Assembly (NCBI GenBank): GCA_002840155.1
Contig: PGZH01000005.1
Coordinates: 470,550-534,549, forward strand
DNA from: Gammaproteobacteria bacterium HGW-Gammaproteobacteria-13
Lineage (GTDB): Bacteria > Pseudomonadota > Gammaproteobacteria > Pseudomonadales > Pseudomonadaceae
Direction: 5' to 3'
Length of the DNA: 64,000 nucleotides
The translations under genes were made by a program, and so were the position numbers. The notes below the pieces were generated by a model that was given only the letters and a program-made list of their open reading frames with translations, made no database searches and was not told the origin of the DNA. Position 1 is the first letter of the stretch. Every line of letters starts with the position of its first letter. Positions 51,997-60,574 of the stretch are shown here, piece after piece.

Positions 51997-52878
51997 TCAC
52001 CCCTGATGCAGCGCCCTGTAATGACTCGGCGCCATGCCCACCACTTTGCGAAACAACCGCGAGAAGTAATACACATCGTCATAGCCCAACTGCTCGGCCA
52101 CCTGGCGGATGCCCTGTTCGCCCTCGTCGAGCAGGCGGCAGGCGTGAGCCATTTTCAGCTGGATAAAATCCTGAATCGGCGCATGCCCGGTCAGGGCGCG
52201 GTAGGTTTTGGCGAAGTGAAAGCGCGACAGTTTGAACTGCGCGGCCAGCTCATCGAGGTTTAGCGAGTCGTGCAGGTGGGCGCGCATCACCGCCTGCACA
52301 GCATCCACATCCAGCACCCGCCCCGATTTCAGGGTAGTGCGCGCCGGCAGCACGGCCAGGGAGGTGAGCAGCACCTGCAACTGGTGCGCGGCATGAACGA
52401 AGTGCGCCAGATTCAAGCCCTGTTTGCGCAGGTTAAGCAAGGCATCGAACTCGGCCAGCAGGCGCGGCTGCACACCAATGCGCCACAGCGGCCCCTTGCC
52501 CAGGGGCTTGAGAAAGTCCGCTACCAGCTCGCCATCAAAATGCACCCAGTACAGCGTCCAGGGCTTGTCCACGTCCGCGCCGTAGGCGTGCATCACGCCT
52601 TTTGGCAACAGCAGCAGATCGCCACCACTAACAGCTAATCGTCCATTCGCTGTCTCCAGCCAGCCCTGCCCGGCGCGGCAGTAGATCAGCAGGTGATCCT
52701 CCGGTTGTGGGCGATGCATGCGGTGCCCCTGGGCCTCGGGATAGTACCCCAGGGCCAGGGGATAACAGCCCTGCCCCAGGGGATGCTTTGCCAGCAGGCG
52801 GCGTAGCCTTGGCGGGGTGATAAAGCGCACGCCGTTGGCCGGCAAAGGCCAGTTGGATGTATCGACAAAAGTGCGCAT
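51997..52878 (-). CDS. mmsR: AraC-family regulator MmsR
   Basis: 293 residues from the ATG at 52878; the upstream extension runs into a REP element. An N-terminal cupin-like domain ([36 protein letters not shown]) is followed by two helix-turn-helix motifs ([19 protein letters not shown] and [21 protein letters not shown]). MmsR in P. aeruginosa activates the divergent mmsAB valine-catabolic genes, and the same divergent arrangement is seen here, which supports the name. Confidence 0.88.
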   Translation of the reverse strand: MRTFVDTSNWPLPANGVRFITPPRLRRLLAKHPLGQGCYPLALGYYPEAQGHRMHRPQPEDHLLIYCRAGQGWLETANGRLAVSGGDLLLLPKGVMHAYGADVDKPWTLYWVHFDGELVADFLKPLGKGPLWRIGVQPRLLAEFDALLNLRKQGLNLAHFVHAAHQLQVLLTSLAVLPARTTLKSGRVLDVDAVQAVMRAHLHDSLNLDELAAQFKLSRFHFAKTYRALTGHAPIQDFIQLKMAHACRLLDEGEQGIRQVAEQLGYDDVYYFSRLFRKVVGMAPSHYRALHQG

Positions 52879-52890
52879 TGGGGTACTCAA

Positions 52891-52941
52891 GTAGCCCGGA
52901 TGCAATCCGGGAGAAACGTTCCCGGATTGCATCCGGGCTAC
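52891..52941. repeat. REP-like hairpin between mmsR and mmsA
   Basis: GTAGCCCGGATGCAATCCGGG and CCCGGATTGCATCCGGGCTAC form a perfect 21-bp stem around AGAAACGTT. It lies immediately upstream of mmsR, so the MmsR binding sites must be to its right (52942-53063). Confidence 0.9.
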
Positions 52942-53063
52942 AGATTAAATCCCAAGATAGTCCATCTGCAGACCAAGATCGTCAATCCACAAAGCCGAGC
53001 AAGGCGGCTATAACACTGACAAAACAACAATCGAGCCCACGCAGAGGCTCGCCGGAGGAAGGC

Positions 53064-54557
53064 ATGGCCAAGGCAATCGCGCAGTTGATCGACGGTGAAT
53101 GGCGCGAAAGCCGCGCCCGCGAATTTATCGAAGTCACCGACCCGGCGACCCAGGAAGTTCTGGCGCTGGCCCCCAAGGCCACCGCAGAAGAAATCGAAGC
53201 GGCGATTGCCAGTGCCAAGGCAGCCTTCCTTACTTGGCGCGAAGTGCCTGTCTCCGACCGCGCACGGGTGATGCTGCGTTACCAGCACCTGCTCAAAGAG
53301 CACCACGACGAGCTGGCGGAAATTCTCGCTGGCGAAACCGGCAAGACCCTGGCCGATGCCAAGGGCGATGTTTGGCGCGGCATCGAGGTGGTCGAGCAGG
53401 CCTGCAATATCGCCAGCCTGATGATGGGCGAGACCATGGAGAACGTGGCCCGCGACATCGACACCGCCAGCTGGATTCAGCCACTCGGCGTATGCGTCGG
53501 CGTTACCCCGTTCAACTTCCCGGCGATGATCCCGCTGTGGATGTTTCCCCTGGCCATCGCCGCCGGCAACACCTTTATTCTTAAGCCCTCCGAACAGGAC
53601 CCGCTGACCCCTAACCGCCTGGCCGAGCTGTTTATCGAGGCCGGCGCGCCCAAGGGTGTATTGCAGGTGCTGCACGGCGCGCGCGAGGTGGTCGACAGCC
53701 TGCTGACCCATCCGGATATCCGCGCCATCTCTTTCGTCGGCTCGGTGCCAGTCGGCCAACACATCTACCGCACCGGCACTGCTCACCTGAAGCGCGTGCA
53801 AGCGTTTGCCGGGGCGAAGAACCATATGGTGATCATGCCCGACGCCAACAAACAGCAGGTGCTGAGCAACCTGGTCGGTGCCAGTTGTGGCGCGGCTGGG
53901 CAGCGCTGCATGGCGATCAGCGTGGCGGTGTTTGTCGGTGAGTCGAAGCATTGGATCGACGAGCTGCAGGCGCAGATGGCCGATCTGCAACCGGGTTACT
54001 GGACCGATGGCCACGCGGCCTTTGGCCCGCTAATCAGCCAGCAGGCCAAACAGCGCGTGCTGCGTCTGATCGCCGAGGGCAAAGCCGAAGGCGCCGAATG
54101 TCTGCTGGACGGTTCGCACTGCGCAGTCGAGGGCTACCCCAACGGCAACTGGATCGGCGCCACGCTGTTTCGCGGCGTGACGACCAAGATGAGCCTGTAC
54201 CGCGAAGAGATCTTCGGCCCGGTGCTGGTGTGCATGGAAGTCGACACCCTGGAAGAAGCCATCGAGCTGGTCAACGCCAGCCCCTACGGCAACGGCACCT
54301 CGATCTTCACCCGCTCTGGCGGCGCGGCGCGGCATTACCAGCATGCGGTGGAAGTCGGCCAGGTCGGCATCAACGTGCCGGTGCCCGTGCCGCTGCCGTT
54401 CTTCTCCTTCACCGGCTGGAAGGGTTCGTTCTACGGCGACCTGCACGCCTACGGCAAACAGGGCGTGCGCTTCTTCACCGAAACCAAGACGGTCACCAGC
54501 CGCTGGTTTGATGAAGACTCCGTAGCCGGCGCAAATATGACCATTCAGTTGAAATGA
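53064..54557 (+). CDS. mmsA: Methylmalonate-semialdehyde dehydrogenase MmsA
   Basis: 497 residues from the ATG at 53064 with GGAGGAA in front. The aldehyde dehydrogenase fold is complete: [20 protein letters not shown], the NAD-site [13 protein letters not shown], and the catalytic cysteine in [11 protein letters not shown] at about residue 282. CoA-acylating MmsA converts methylmalonate semialdehyde to propionyl-CoA and CO2, the end of valine degradation. The pattern [20 protein letters not shown] near the C-terminus is typical of MmsA rather than of other ALDHs. It is divergent from mmsR. Confidence 0.96.
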   Translation: MAKAIAQLIDGEWRESRAREFIEVTDPATQEVLALAPKATAEEIEAAIASAKAAFLTWREVPVSDRARVMLRYQHLLKEHHDELAEILAGETGKTLADAKGDVWRGIEVVEQACNIASLMMGETMENVARDIDTASWIQPLGVCVGVTPFNFPAMIPLWMFPLAIAAGNTFILKPSEQDPLTPNRLAELFIEAGAPKGVLQVLHGAREVVDSLLTHPDIRAISFVGSVPVGQHIYRTGTAHLKRVQAFAGAKNHMVIMPDANKQQVLSNLVGASCGAAGQRCMAISVAVFVGESKHWIDELQAQMADLQPGYWTDGHAAFGPLISQQAKQRVLRLIAEGKAEGAECLLDGSHCAVEGYPNGNWIGATLFRGVTTKMSLYREEIFGPVLVCMEVDTLEEAIELVNASPYGNGTSIFTRSGGAARHYQHAVEVGQVGINVPVPVPLPFFSFTGWKGSFYGDLHAYGKQGVRFFTETKTVTSRWFDEDSVAGANMTIQLK

Positions 54558-54574
54558 GAACGGTGTCAGCCCTG

Positions 54575-54720
54575 TTAGAGCCTGTTTTACGAGCTCGCGA
54601 GCTAGAGTCCGGCAAGGCAAAAACAGGTGAGGAAGCGGAGTGTACTTTTGTACATGAGCATTCCGAGGCTGTTTTTAACGCAGCAGGGCCGACGCGCAGC
54701 AGCTCGTAAACAGGTTCTTA
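54575..54720. repeat. Dispersed palindromic element (about 140 bp), inverse copy
   Basis: TTAGAGCCTGTTTTACGAGC at the left end and GCAGCTCGTAAACAGGTTCT at the right end are terminal inverted repeats. The inner sequence is the reverse complement of 48271-48414 over most of its length (GAAGCGGAGT, ATGAGCATTCCGAG, AACGCAGCAGG). It separates mmsA from the substrate-binding protein gene. Confidence 0.88.
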
Positions 54721-54801
54721 GACCAATAGACGATCTCAACAATAAGTCCAATGGCGTAAAAAGTTCTCCGAGTTCCGACAACAAGAACAAGGAGAACTGC
54801 C

Positions 54802-56049
54802 ATGCAACGATTAACTACCGCCCTGGCCCTATGGGCCGGGCTTACTGCCTGTGCACAGGCGGCTGAGCCGATTACCCTCGGCCTCAACTACCCACGCACC
54901 GGCCCCTATAAGGAAGAAGGATTGGCACAGATGCGCGGAGCCTTGCTGGCCATCGACGAGCTCAACGCCCAGGGCGGTGTGCTCGGGCGTACGCTGCGTC
55001 TGTCCAGCAAGGACACTGCCTCGCGTCCGGCCAAGGCGATGAAGAACGTCGACAAGCTGGCCAGCGAAGGCGCGGCCATGCTGTTTGGCGGATCAAGCAG
55101 CGCGGTGGCCATCGCCTCCGGCAAGCGCGCCGCACAGCATGGGCTGCTGTATTTCGGCACCCTCACCTACTCCAACGACACCACCGGCAAGGATGGCCAC
55201 CGTTACATGTTCCGCGAGTGCAACAACGCCTGGATGAGCGCGCGGGTACTGGGCCAATACCTGAGCAAGAACCTGCCGAACAAGCGCTACTTCTACATTA
55301 CCTCCGACTACACCTGGGGCCACACTACGGAAAGTTCTCTGCGCCAGACCACCGGCAGCGAAGACAGCGGCCAGCATCCGGGGCTCAAGGTGAGCTTCCC
55401 CGGCGCCCGCCTGGCTGATTATCAGGACGCCCTGACCCAGGCCGCCGCCAGCAATGCCGAAGTACTGGCCCTGGTGCTGTTTGGTGAAGACCTGGTGCGC
55501 GCCATGCGCATCGCCAAGGATCTGGGCCTGACCGAACGCATGCAAATCGTTGCGCCCAACCTGACCCAGAGCATGGTCGAGCAAGGCGGCCCCGGCTTGA
55601 TGGAAGGTGTAATCGGCACCGAACCCTGGACCTGGCGCGTACCGGCGCTGGAGAAATCCGTGCGCGGCGAAGCCTTCGTCAAAACCTTCAGCGAACGCTA
55701 CGCGATGTACCCGTCCAGCTCTGCTGCGTCGTCCTACAGCATCGTCTATCAATGGGCCGATGCCGCCAAACGGGCGAACAGCCTGGACAGCGAAGCGCTG
55801 ATCAAGGCCCTGGAAGGCCACAGCTATCAGCTGCTCAAGGATCAACAAACCTGGCGCGCCCTCGACCACCAGAACCTGCAGACGGTGTATGCCGTCAAAG
55901 TCAAAACCCGCGCCGAAGTGCTGAAAGACCCGCTCAAACAAGACTACTTTGAAATCGTCGATCGCCTCGACGCCACCCAAGCGGCACCCAGCCTCGCCGA
56001 ATGGCAGGCCGAACGACGCGCCGCCGGGCAACCCCTGACCCTGCAATGA
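54802..56049 (+). CDS. Orphan ABC-type substrate-binding protein (Peripla_BP_6)
   Basis: 415 residues with AAGGAGAA before the ATG. The signal peptide ends near ACAQAAEP; a Cys in LTAC would also fit a lipobox, so the anchoring is uncertain. The mature part begins with ITLGLNYPRTGPYKEEGLAQ, the branched-chain amino-acid/amide-binding (LivJ-like) pattern, with LFGGSSSAVAIASGKRAAQ and YITSDYTWGHTTESSL later. No permease or ATPase gene is adjacent, so it must share one encoded elsewhere or serve signalling. It sits inside a valine-catabolic gene set; a branched-chain substrate is inferred. Confidence 0.85.
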   Translation: MQRLTTALALWAGLTACAQAAEPITLGLNYPRTGPYKEEGLAQMRGALLAIDELNAQGGVLGRTLRLSSKDTASRPAKAMKNVDKLASEGAAMLFGGSSSAVAIASGKRAAQHGLLYFGTLTYSNDTTGKDGHRYMFRECNNAWMSARVLGQYLSKNLPNKRYFYITSDYTWGHTTESSLRQTTGSEDSGQHPGLKVSFPGARLADYQDALTQAAASNAEVLALVLFGEDLVRAMRIAKDLGLTERMQIVAPNLTQSMVEQGGPGLMEGVIGTEPWTWRVPALEKSVRGEAFVKTFSERYAMYPSSSAASSYSIVYQWADAAKRANSLDSEALIKALEGHSYQLLKDQQTWRALDHQNLQTVYAVKVKTRAEVLKDPLKQDYFEIVDRLDATQAAPSLAEWQAERRAAGQPLTLQ

Positions 56050-56055
56050 GGACTT

Positions 56056-57222
56056 ATGGATTTCGAACTCAGCGATGAACAACGCCTGCTGGTAGACAGC
56101 GCCCGCCAATTTGCCAGCCGTGAACTGGCGCCGCATGCTGCCGACTGGGACCGCGACCACCACTTCCCGGTGGATGTGATCAAGCGCGCCGCCGAGCAAG
56201 GCTACCTGGCGCTGTATATCAAGGAAGACGATGGCGGCCTTGGCCTGTCCCGCCTGTCCGCCTCGCTGATTTTTGAACAGCTGTCGGCCGGCTGTATCGC
56301 CACCACGGCGTTTCTGACCATCCACAACATGGCCTCGTGGATGCTCGCCTCCTTCGCTGATCAAGCATTGAAAGATGCCTGGCTGCCGCGTCTGGTCAGC
56401 GGCGAATTGCTGGCCTCCTACTGCCTCACCGAGCCGGACGCCGGCTCCGACGCCGCGCACCTGCGCACCCGCGCCAAGCGCGATGGCGACGACTATGTGC
56501 TGGACGGCAGCAAGTGCTTTATCTCCGGCGCAGGCAGCACCGATGTGCTGATCGTTATGGCGCGCACTGGTGAGGACAGCGGCGCCAAGGGCGTCTCCTG
56601 CTTCCTGGTGCCAGCCGACGCCGAGGGCGTGAAGTACGGGCGCAACGAACTGAAGATGGGCTGGCGCGCCCAGCCGACCCGCACCATCACCTTCGAAGGC
56701 GTGCGCATTCCGGCGGGTAACCGCATCGGGCCAGAGGGCCAGGGCTTTGTCTACGCGATGAAGGGCCTGGATGGCGGCCGGATCAATATCGCCAGTTGCT
56801 CGCTGGGCGCGGCACAAGCGGCGCTGGAGCAATCGCTGCGCTACGTCGAGGAGCGCAAGCAGTTCGGCAAGCCGCTGAGTGACTTCCAGGCCCTGCAATT
56901 CAAGCTCGCCGATATGCTTACCGATCTGACTGCCAGCCGGCAGATGGTGCGCCTGGCCGCGCACAAGCTCGATCACGGCCACAGCGAAGCCAGCCTGTAT
57001 TGCGCCATGGCCAAGCGTTTTGCCACCGACCACTGCTTCAATCTGTGCAACGAGGCCCTGCAACTGCATGGCGGCTACGGCTACCTCAACGACTACCCGC
57101 TGGAGCGCTGGGTGCGCGACAGCCGCGTGCACCAGATACTCGAAGGCACCAACGAGATAATGCGGGTGATCATCGCCCGCCGCCTGCTGGATCAAGGCGG
57201 CATGCTGGATCGCTTGCTCTGA
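56056..57222 (+). CDS. Acyl-CoA dehydrogenase (isobutyryl-CoA type)
   Basis: 388 residues. Acyl-CoA dehydrogenase signatures are present: ASYCLTEPDAGSDAAHLRT, FGKPLSDFQALQFKLADM and the catalytic base region VHQILEGTNEIMRVIIARRL (the Glu of EGTNEI). The YGYLNDYPLERWVRD segment fits short/branched-chain dehydrogenases. By context it should convert isobutyryl-CoA to methacrylyl-CoA in valine breakdown. It follows the binding-protein gene by 6 bases and is followed by a perfect hairpin before the hydratase. Confidence 0.92.
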   Translation: MDFELSDEQRLLVDSARQFASRELAPHAADWDRDHHFPVDVIKRAAEQGYLALYIKEDDGGLGLSRLSASLIFEQLSAGCIATTAFLTIHNMASWMLASFADQALKDAWLPRLVSGELLASYCLTEPDAGSDAAHLRTRAKRDGDDYVLDGSKCFISGAGSTDVLIVMARTGEDSGAKGVSCFLVPADAEGVKYGRNELKMGWRAQPTRTITFEGVRIPAGNRIGPEGQGFVYAMKGLDGGRINIASCSLGAAQAALEQSLRYVEERKQFGKPLSDFQALQFKLADMLTDLTASRQMVRLAAHKLDHGHSEASLYCAMAKRFATDHCFNLCNEALQLHGGYGYLNDYPLERWVRDSRVHQILEGTNEIMRVIIARRLLDQGGMLDRLL

Positions 57223-57238
57223 GCAAGACATCGAACCT

Positions 57239-57298
57239 GTAGGAGCCAGCTTGCTGGCGATCAATAGAAATAAGCATCGCCAGCAAGCTGGCTCCTAC
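57239..57298. repeat. REP-like perfect hairpin
   Basis: GTAGGAGCCAGCTTGCTGGC and its complement GCCAGCAAGCTGGCTCCTAC form a stem of about 23 bp around an AT-rich loop. It lies between the acyl-CoA dehydrogenase and the enoyl-CoA hydratase genes, which read in the same direction. Confidence 0.92.
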
Positions 57299-57320
57299 AC
57301 AAGCAGAAATGAGGACCGTT

Positions 57321-58139
57321 ATGAGCAACGCCATCGAAGCCTACAACCCCGGCGTGTTTGACCTGACCCACAAGCTCACCGTGGAAAAGCACGGCCATAC
57401 CGCGCTGATCACCATCAACCAGCCACCGGCCAATACCTGGGACCGCGACTCGCTGATCGGCCTCAAGCTGCTGGTTGAACACCTCAACCGCGACGATGAC
57501 ATCTACGCCCTGGTGATTACCGGTCAGGGCGGCAAATTCTTCAGCGCTGGTGCCGACCTCAAGCTGTTCGCCGATGGCGACAAGGCCCGTGCCCGCGAGA
57601 TGGCCCGGCGCTTCGGCGAAGCCTTCGAGGCGCTGCGCGATTTCCGCGGCGTATCGATTGCCGCGATCAACGGCTACGCCATGGGCGGCGGCCTGGAGTG
57701 CGCCCTGGCCTGCGATATCCGCATCGCCGAACGCCAGGCGCAACTGGCCCTGCCGGAAGCCACGGTGGGCCTGCTGCCCTGCGCCGGCGGCACCCAGCAC
57801 CTGAGCTGGCTGGTCGGCGAAGGCTGGGCCAAGCGCATGATCCTTTGTGGCGAACGCATCGACGCGGAAACCGCGCTGCGCATCGGCCTGGTCGAGCAGG
57901 TGGTCGACAGCGGCGAATCCCGTGGTCATGCCCTGCTGCTGGCCGCGAAAGTCGCGCGGCAAAGCCCGGTAGCGGTGCGCACCATCAAACCGCTGATCCA
58001 GGGCGCCCGCGAACGCAGCCCGAACACCTGGCTGAGTGAAGAGCGCGAGCGTTTTGTCGACCTGTTCGACGCCGACGACACCCGCGAAGGGGTCAACGCC
58101 TTCCTGGAAAAACGCGACCCGCAGTGGCGCAATAAATAA
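57321..58139 (+). CDS. Enoyl-CoA hydratase
   Basis: 272 residues from the ATG at 57321, which has GAGGA seven bases before; an ATG at 57309 overlaps that site. Crotonase motifs: GKFFSAGADLKLFADG, AAINGYAMGGGLECALACDI (oxyanion hole and first Glu) and LPEATVGLLPCAGGTQ (second Glu). In this cluster it most likely hydrates methacrylyl-CoA to 3-hydroxyisobutyryl-CoA. A pair of short repeats follows before the hydrolase gene. Confidence 0.9.
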   Translation: MSNAIEAYNPGVFDLTHKLTVEKHGHTALITINQPPANTWDRDSLIGLKLLVEHLNRDDDIYALVITGQGGKFFSAGADLKLFADGDKARAREMARRFGEAFEALRDFRGVSIAAINGYAMGGGLECALACDIRIAERQAQLALPEATVGLLPCAGGTQHLSWLVGEGWAKRMILCGERIDAETALRIGLVEQVVDSGESRGHALLLAAKVARQSPVAVRTIKPLIQGARERSPNTWLSEERERFVDLFDADDTREGVNAFLEKRDPQWRNK

Positions 58140-58142
58140 TCC

Positions 58143-58274
58143 GTAGGGTGGATCGGGGCGCGTAGCTGTCGCCTTGCACATCCACCAGAACAGCATGCGG
58201 TGGATGGATAAAACGCCATCCACCCTACGCTGGAATCGCAATCCGTAGGGTGGATGTCGCTTTTTACATCCACC
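58143..58274. repeat. GTAGGGTGGAT palindromic repeats (two)
   Basis: A long imperfect palindrome (58143-58228) opens with GTAGGGTGGATCGGGGCGCG and closes with CATCCACCCTAC. A short one (58245-58274) has GTGGATG.../...CATCCACC-type pairing. Together they fill the gap between the hydratase and the hydrolase genes. A possible upstream start for the hydrolase at 58254 falls inside the second repeat and is not used. Confidence 0.8.
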
Positions 58275-58328
58275 ATGACCACGTCCAGTGGATGCAGCCA
58301 GTGCCTCCACCCCATGATGGAAGCGAAG

Positions 58329-59432
58329 ATGAACGTGCAATTCGAAGAACGCCCGGCCCAGCACGGTTACCGCATCGGTATCGCCAGCCTGGATGCCGAA
58401 AAGAGCCTTAACGCCCTGTCGCTGCCGATGATCGAAGCGCTGGATGCCAAGCTCAAGGCTTGGGCGGACGACCCGAGCATCGCCTGCGTGATGCTGCGCG
58501 GCAACGGCCCCAAGGCGTTCTGCGCCGGCGGCGACGTGGTGCAACTGGTGCATCAGTGCCGTGAACATCCGGGCGAAATCCCGCCCCTGGCGCGACGCTT
58601 CTTTGCTGACGAATACCGCCTCGACCACCGCATCCACACCTATCCGAAACCCTTTATCTGCTGGGCCCACGGCCATGTGCTGGGCGGCGGCATGGGCCTG
58701 ATGCAGGGCGCGGGTATCCGCATCGTCACCCCTGGCAGCCGCCTGGGCATGCCGGAAGTGAATATCGGCCTGTACCCGGATGTCGGCGGCAGCTGGTTCC
58801 TCGCCCGTCTGCCGGGCAAGCTCGGCCTGTTTCTCGGCCTGACCGCCAGCACTATTAACGCCCGCGATGCGCTGGATCTGGACCTGGCCGACCGCGTGCT
58901 GCTCGACAGCCAGCAGGACGATCTGCTCGATGGCCTGGCCCAGCTCAACTGGCAAGAACAAAGCCCGCAACAACTGCACAGCCTGCTCAAGGCGTTGGAA
59001 AACCAGGCCCTCGCCGAACTGCCAGAAGCCCAGTGGCTGCCGCGCCGCGCGCGTATTGATGAACTGCTTGATACCGCCGACCTGCCCCACGCCTGGCACG
59101 CCATCAGCGCCTTGCACAGCGACAGCGACCTGCTGCTGGCCCGCGCCGCCAAGACCCTGGCCGGCGGCTGCCCGCTGACCGGGCATCTGGTGTGGGAGCA
59201 GATCAAGCGCGCCAAACAGCTGTCCCTGGCCGAAGTCTTCCAGATGGAATACGCCATCAGCCTGAACTGCTGCCGTCACCCGGAATTCCCCGAAGGCGTG
59301 CGCTCACGGCTGATCGACAAGGACCACGCGCCACACTGGCACTGGCCGGATGTGGCGAACATTCCGCAACAGGTGATCGACGCGCACTTCGCCCCCACCT
59401 GGGACGGCGCCCACCCACTGGCGGATTTGTAA
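58329..59432 (+). CDS. 3-hydroxyisobutyryl-CoA hydrolase
   Basis: 367 residues from the ATG at 58329 (MNVQFEERPAQHGYRIGIAS). Crotonase-superfamily hydrolase of the HIBYL-CoA type: GPKAFCAGGDVVQLVHQ, WAHGHVLGGGMGLMQGA and GMPEVNIGLYPDVGGSWFLA, plus the long C-terminal helical extension absent from ordinary hydratases. It releases 3-hydroxyisobutyrate from its CoA ester, the step unique to valine degradation, and supplies MmsB. Confidence 0.94.
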   Translation: MNVQFEERPAQHGYRIGIASLDAEKSLNALSLPMIEALDAKLKAWADDPSIACVMLRGNGPKAFCAGGDVVQLVHQCREHPGEIPPLARRFFADEYRLDHRIHTYPKPFICWAHGHVLGGGMGLMQGAGIRIVTPGSRLGMPEVNIGLYPDVGGSWFLARLPGKLGLFLGLTASTINARDALDLDLADRVLLDSQQDDLLDGLAQLNWQEQSPQQLHSLLKALENQALAELPEAQWLPRRARIDELLDTADLPHAWHAISALHSDSDLLLARAAKTLAGGCPLTGHLVWEQIKRAKQLSLAEVFQMEYAISLNCCRHPEFPEGVRSRLIDKDHAPHWHWPDVANIPQQVIDAHFAPTWDGAHPLADL

Positions 59433-59443
59433 GACATATAGAC

Positions 59444-59496
59444 GTAGGAGCGGGCCATGCCCGCGATATTGCTTCGCGGGCATGGCCCGCTCCTAC
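59444..59496. repeat. REP-like hairpin
   Basis: GTAGGAGCGGGCCATGCCCGC and GCGGGCATGGCCCGCTCCTAC form a perfect 21-bp stem with loop GATATTGCTTC. It lies between the hydrolase gene and mmsB. Confidence 0.92.
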
Positions 59497-59528
59497 ACCA
59501 AAATTTTCAGCGCGACAGGAGCCTAACA

Positions 59529-60413
59529 ATGACAACAATCGCTTTTATCGGCCTCGGCCACATGGGCCTGCCCATGGCGCGCAACCTGCTCAAGGCAGGC
59601 TTCAACCTGAGAGCCTTCGACCTGCTCCAGGCAGCCGTCGAGGACCTGGTCAAGGATGGCGCGCAAGCAGCCAGCAGCGCGCTGGATGCGTTGCAGGATG
59701 CCGATGTGGTGGTGAGCATGCTGCCGGCCAGCCGCCATGTGGAAGGTCTGTACCTGGGCGACAACGGCCTGCTGGCCGCACTCAAGCCCGGCAGCCTGGT
59801 CTTGGAATGCTCGACCATCGCCCCGGAAGCCGCACGCAAAGTGCATCAGGCCGCTCGCGAGCGAGGAATCGAACTGCTCGACGCACCCGTGTCTGGCGGC
59901 ACCGCCGGCGCAGCGGCCGGCACCCTGACCTTTATGATCGGTGGCGCAGCAGCCACGCTGGAAAAAGCCCGGACGATCTTCGAGGCCATGGGCAAGAACA
60001 TCTTCCACGCCGGCCCCGATGGCGCTGGGCAAGTGGCCAAGGTGTGCAACAACCAGGTGCTGGCGGTGCAGATGATCGCCACCGCCGAAGCCATGGCCAT
60101 GGGCGTCGCCAACGGCCTGGAACCAGCAGTACTGGCTGAAATCATGCGCCAGAGCTCAGGCGGCAACTGGACGCTGGAGAAGTACAACCCCTGGCCCGGC
60201 GTGATGGAAAACGCCCCCGCCTCCAAAGGCTACAGCGGCGGCTTTATGGCCGAGCTGATGGCCAAAGACCTGGGTCTAGCCCAGGAAGCCGCCCAGGCCA
60301 GCGGCAGCAGCACGCCCATGGGCGCGCTGGCGTTGCAGCTGTACCGCCTGCTGCTCAAGCAGGGCAAAGGCAAGCAGGACTTCTCGGTGGTGCAGCAGTT
60401 GTTTGTTGAATAA
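59529..60413 (+). CDS. mmsB: 3-hydroxyisobutyrate dehydrogenase MmsB
   Basis: 294 residues from the ATG at 59529. The N-terminal NAD-binding motif AFIGLGHMGLPMARNLLKAG, the substrate-binding DAPVSGGTAGAAAGTL and the catalytic Lys in GAGQVAKVCNNQVL (about residue 172) define the beta-hydroxyacid dehydrogenase family. MmsB oxidises 3-hydroxyisobutyrate to methylmalonate semialdehyde, the substrate of MmsA. It is the last gene of this cluster and is followed by a REP-like repeat and a bidirectional terminator. Confidence 0.95.
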   Translation: MTTIAFIGLGHMGLPMARNLLKAGFNLRAFDLLQAAVEDLVKDGAQAASSALDALQDADVVVSMLPASRHVEGLYLGDNGLLAALKPGSLVLECSTIAPEAARKVHQAARERGIELLDAPVSGGTAGAAAGTLTFMIGGAAATLEKARTIFEAMGKNIFHAGPDGAGQVAKVCNNQVLAVQMIATAEAMAMGVANGLEPAVLAEIMRQSSGGNWTLEKYNPWPGVMENAPASKGYSGGFMAELMAKDLGLAQEAAQASGSSTPMGALALQLYRLLLKQGKGKQDFSVVQQLFVE

Positions 60414-60445
60414 ATGCGGCGTTGGTAGCCCGCAGGACTTAAACC

Positions 60446-60500
60446 GTAGGAGCGGGCCATGCCCGCGAAGCGTTCAATCGCGGCCATGGGCCGCTCCAAC
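60446..60500. repeat. Imperfect REP-like hairpin after mmsB
   Basis: GTAGGAGCGGGCCATGCCCGC recurs exactly as at 59444, but the right arm is GCGGCCATGGGCCGCTCCAA, with several mismatches. It is a degraded copy of the neighbouring hairpin. Confidence 0.85.
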
Positions 60501-60530
60501 ATCGATAGCCGGTTAACCCGCAGACAGTAA

Positions 60531-60555
60531 AAAGCCGCAGCTAGCTGCGGCTTTC
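60531..60555. terminator. Bidirectional terminator between mmsB and lapC
   Basis: AAAGCCGCAG (60531-60540) and CTGCGGCTTT (60545-60554) form a 10-bp stem around CTAG. On the minus strand, for lapC, the stem is followed by TTTTTA; on the plus strand by CTTG. It sits 20 bases past the lapC stop. Confidence 0.9.
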
Positions 60556-60574
60556 TTGTGGGCAACCCTGCTGC

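Noticed and set aside
55093-57264. A 723-codon open frame antisense to the binding protein and acyl-CoA dehydrogenase
   Set aside because: Shadow frame caused by strong third-position GC; the plus-strand genes carry clear family motifs.
57261-59279. A 672-codon antisense frame across the hydratase and hydrolase genes
   Set aside because: Crosses two real genes and the repeats between them, and shows no recognisable domain.
58143-59496. Repeated palindromes that could suggest a CRISPR-like array
   Set aside because: The units differ in sequence and spacing, are separated by whole genes, and have no uniform spacers or cas genes.
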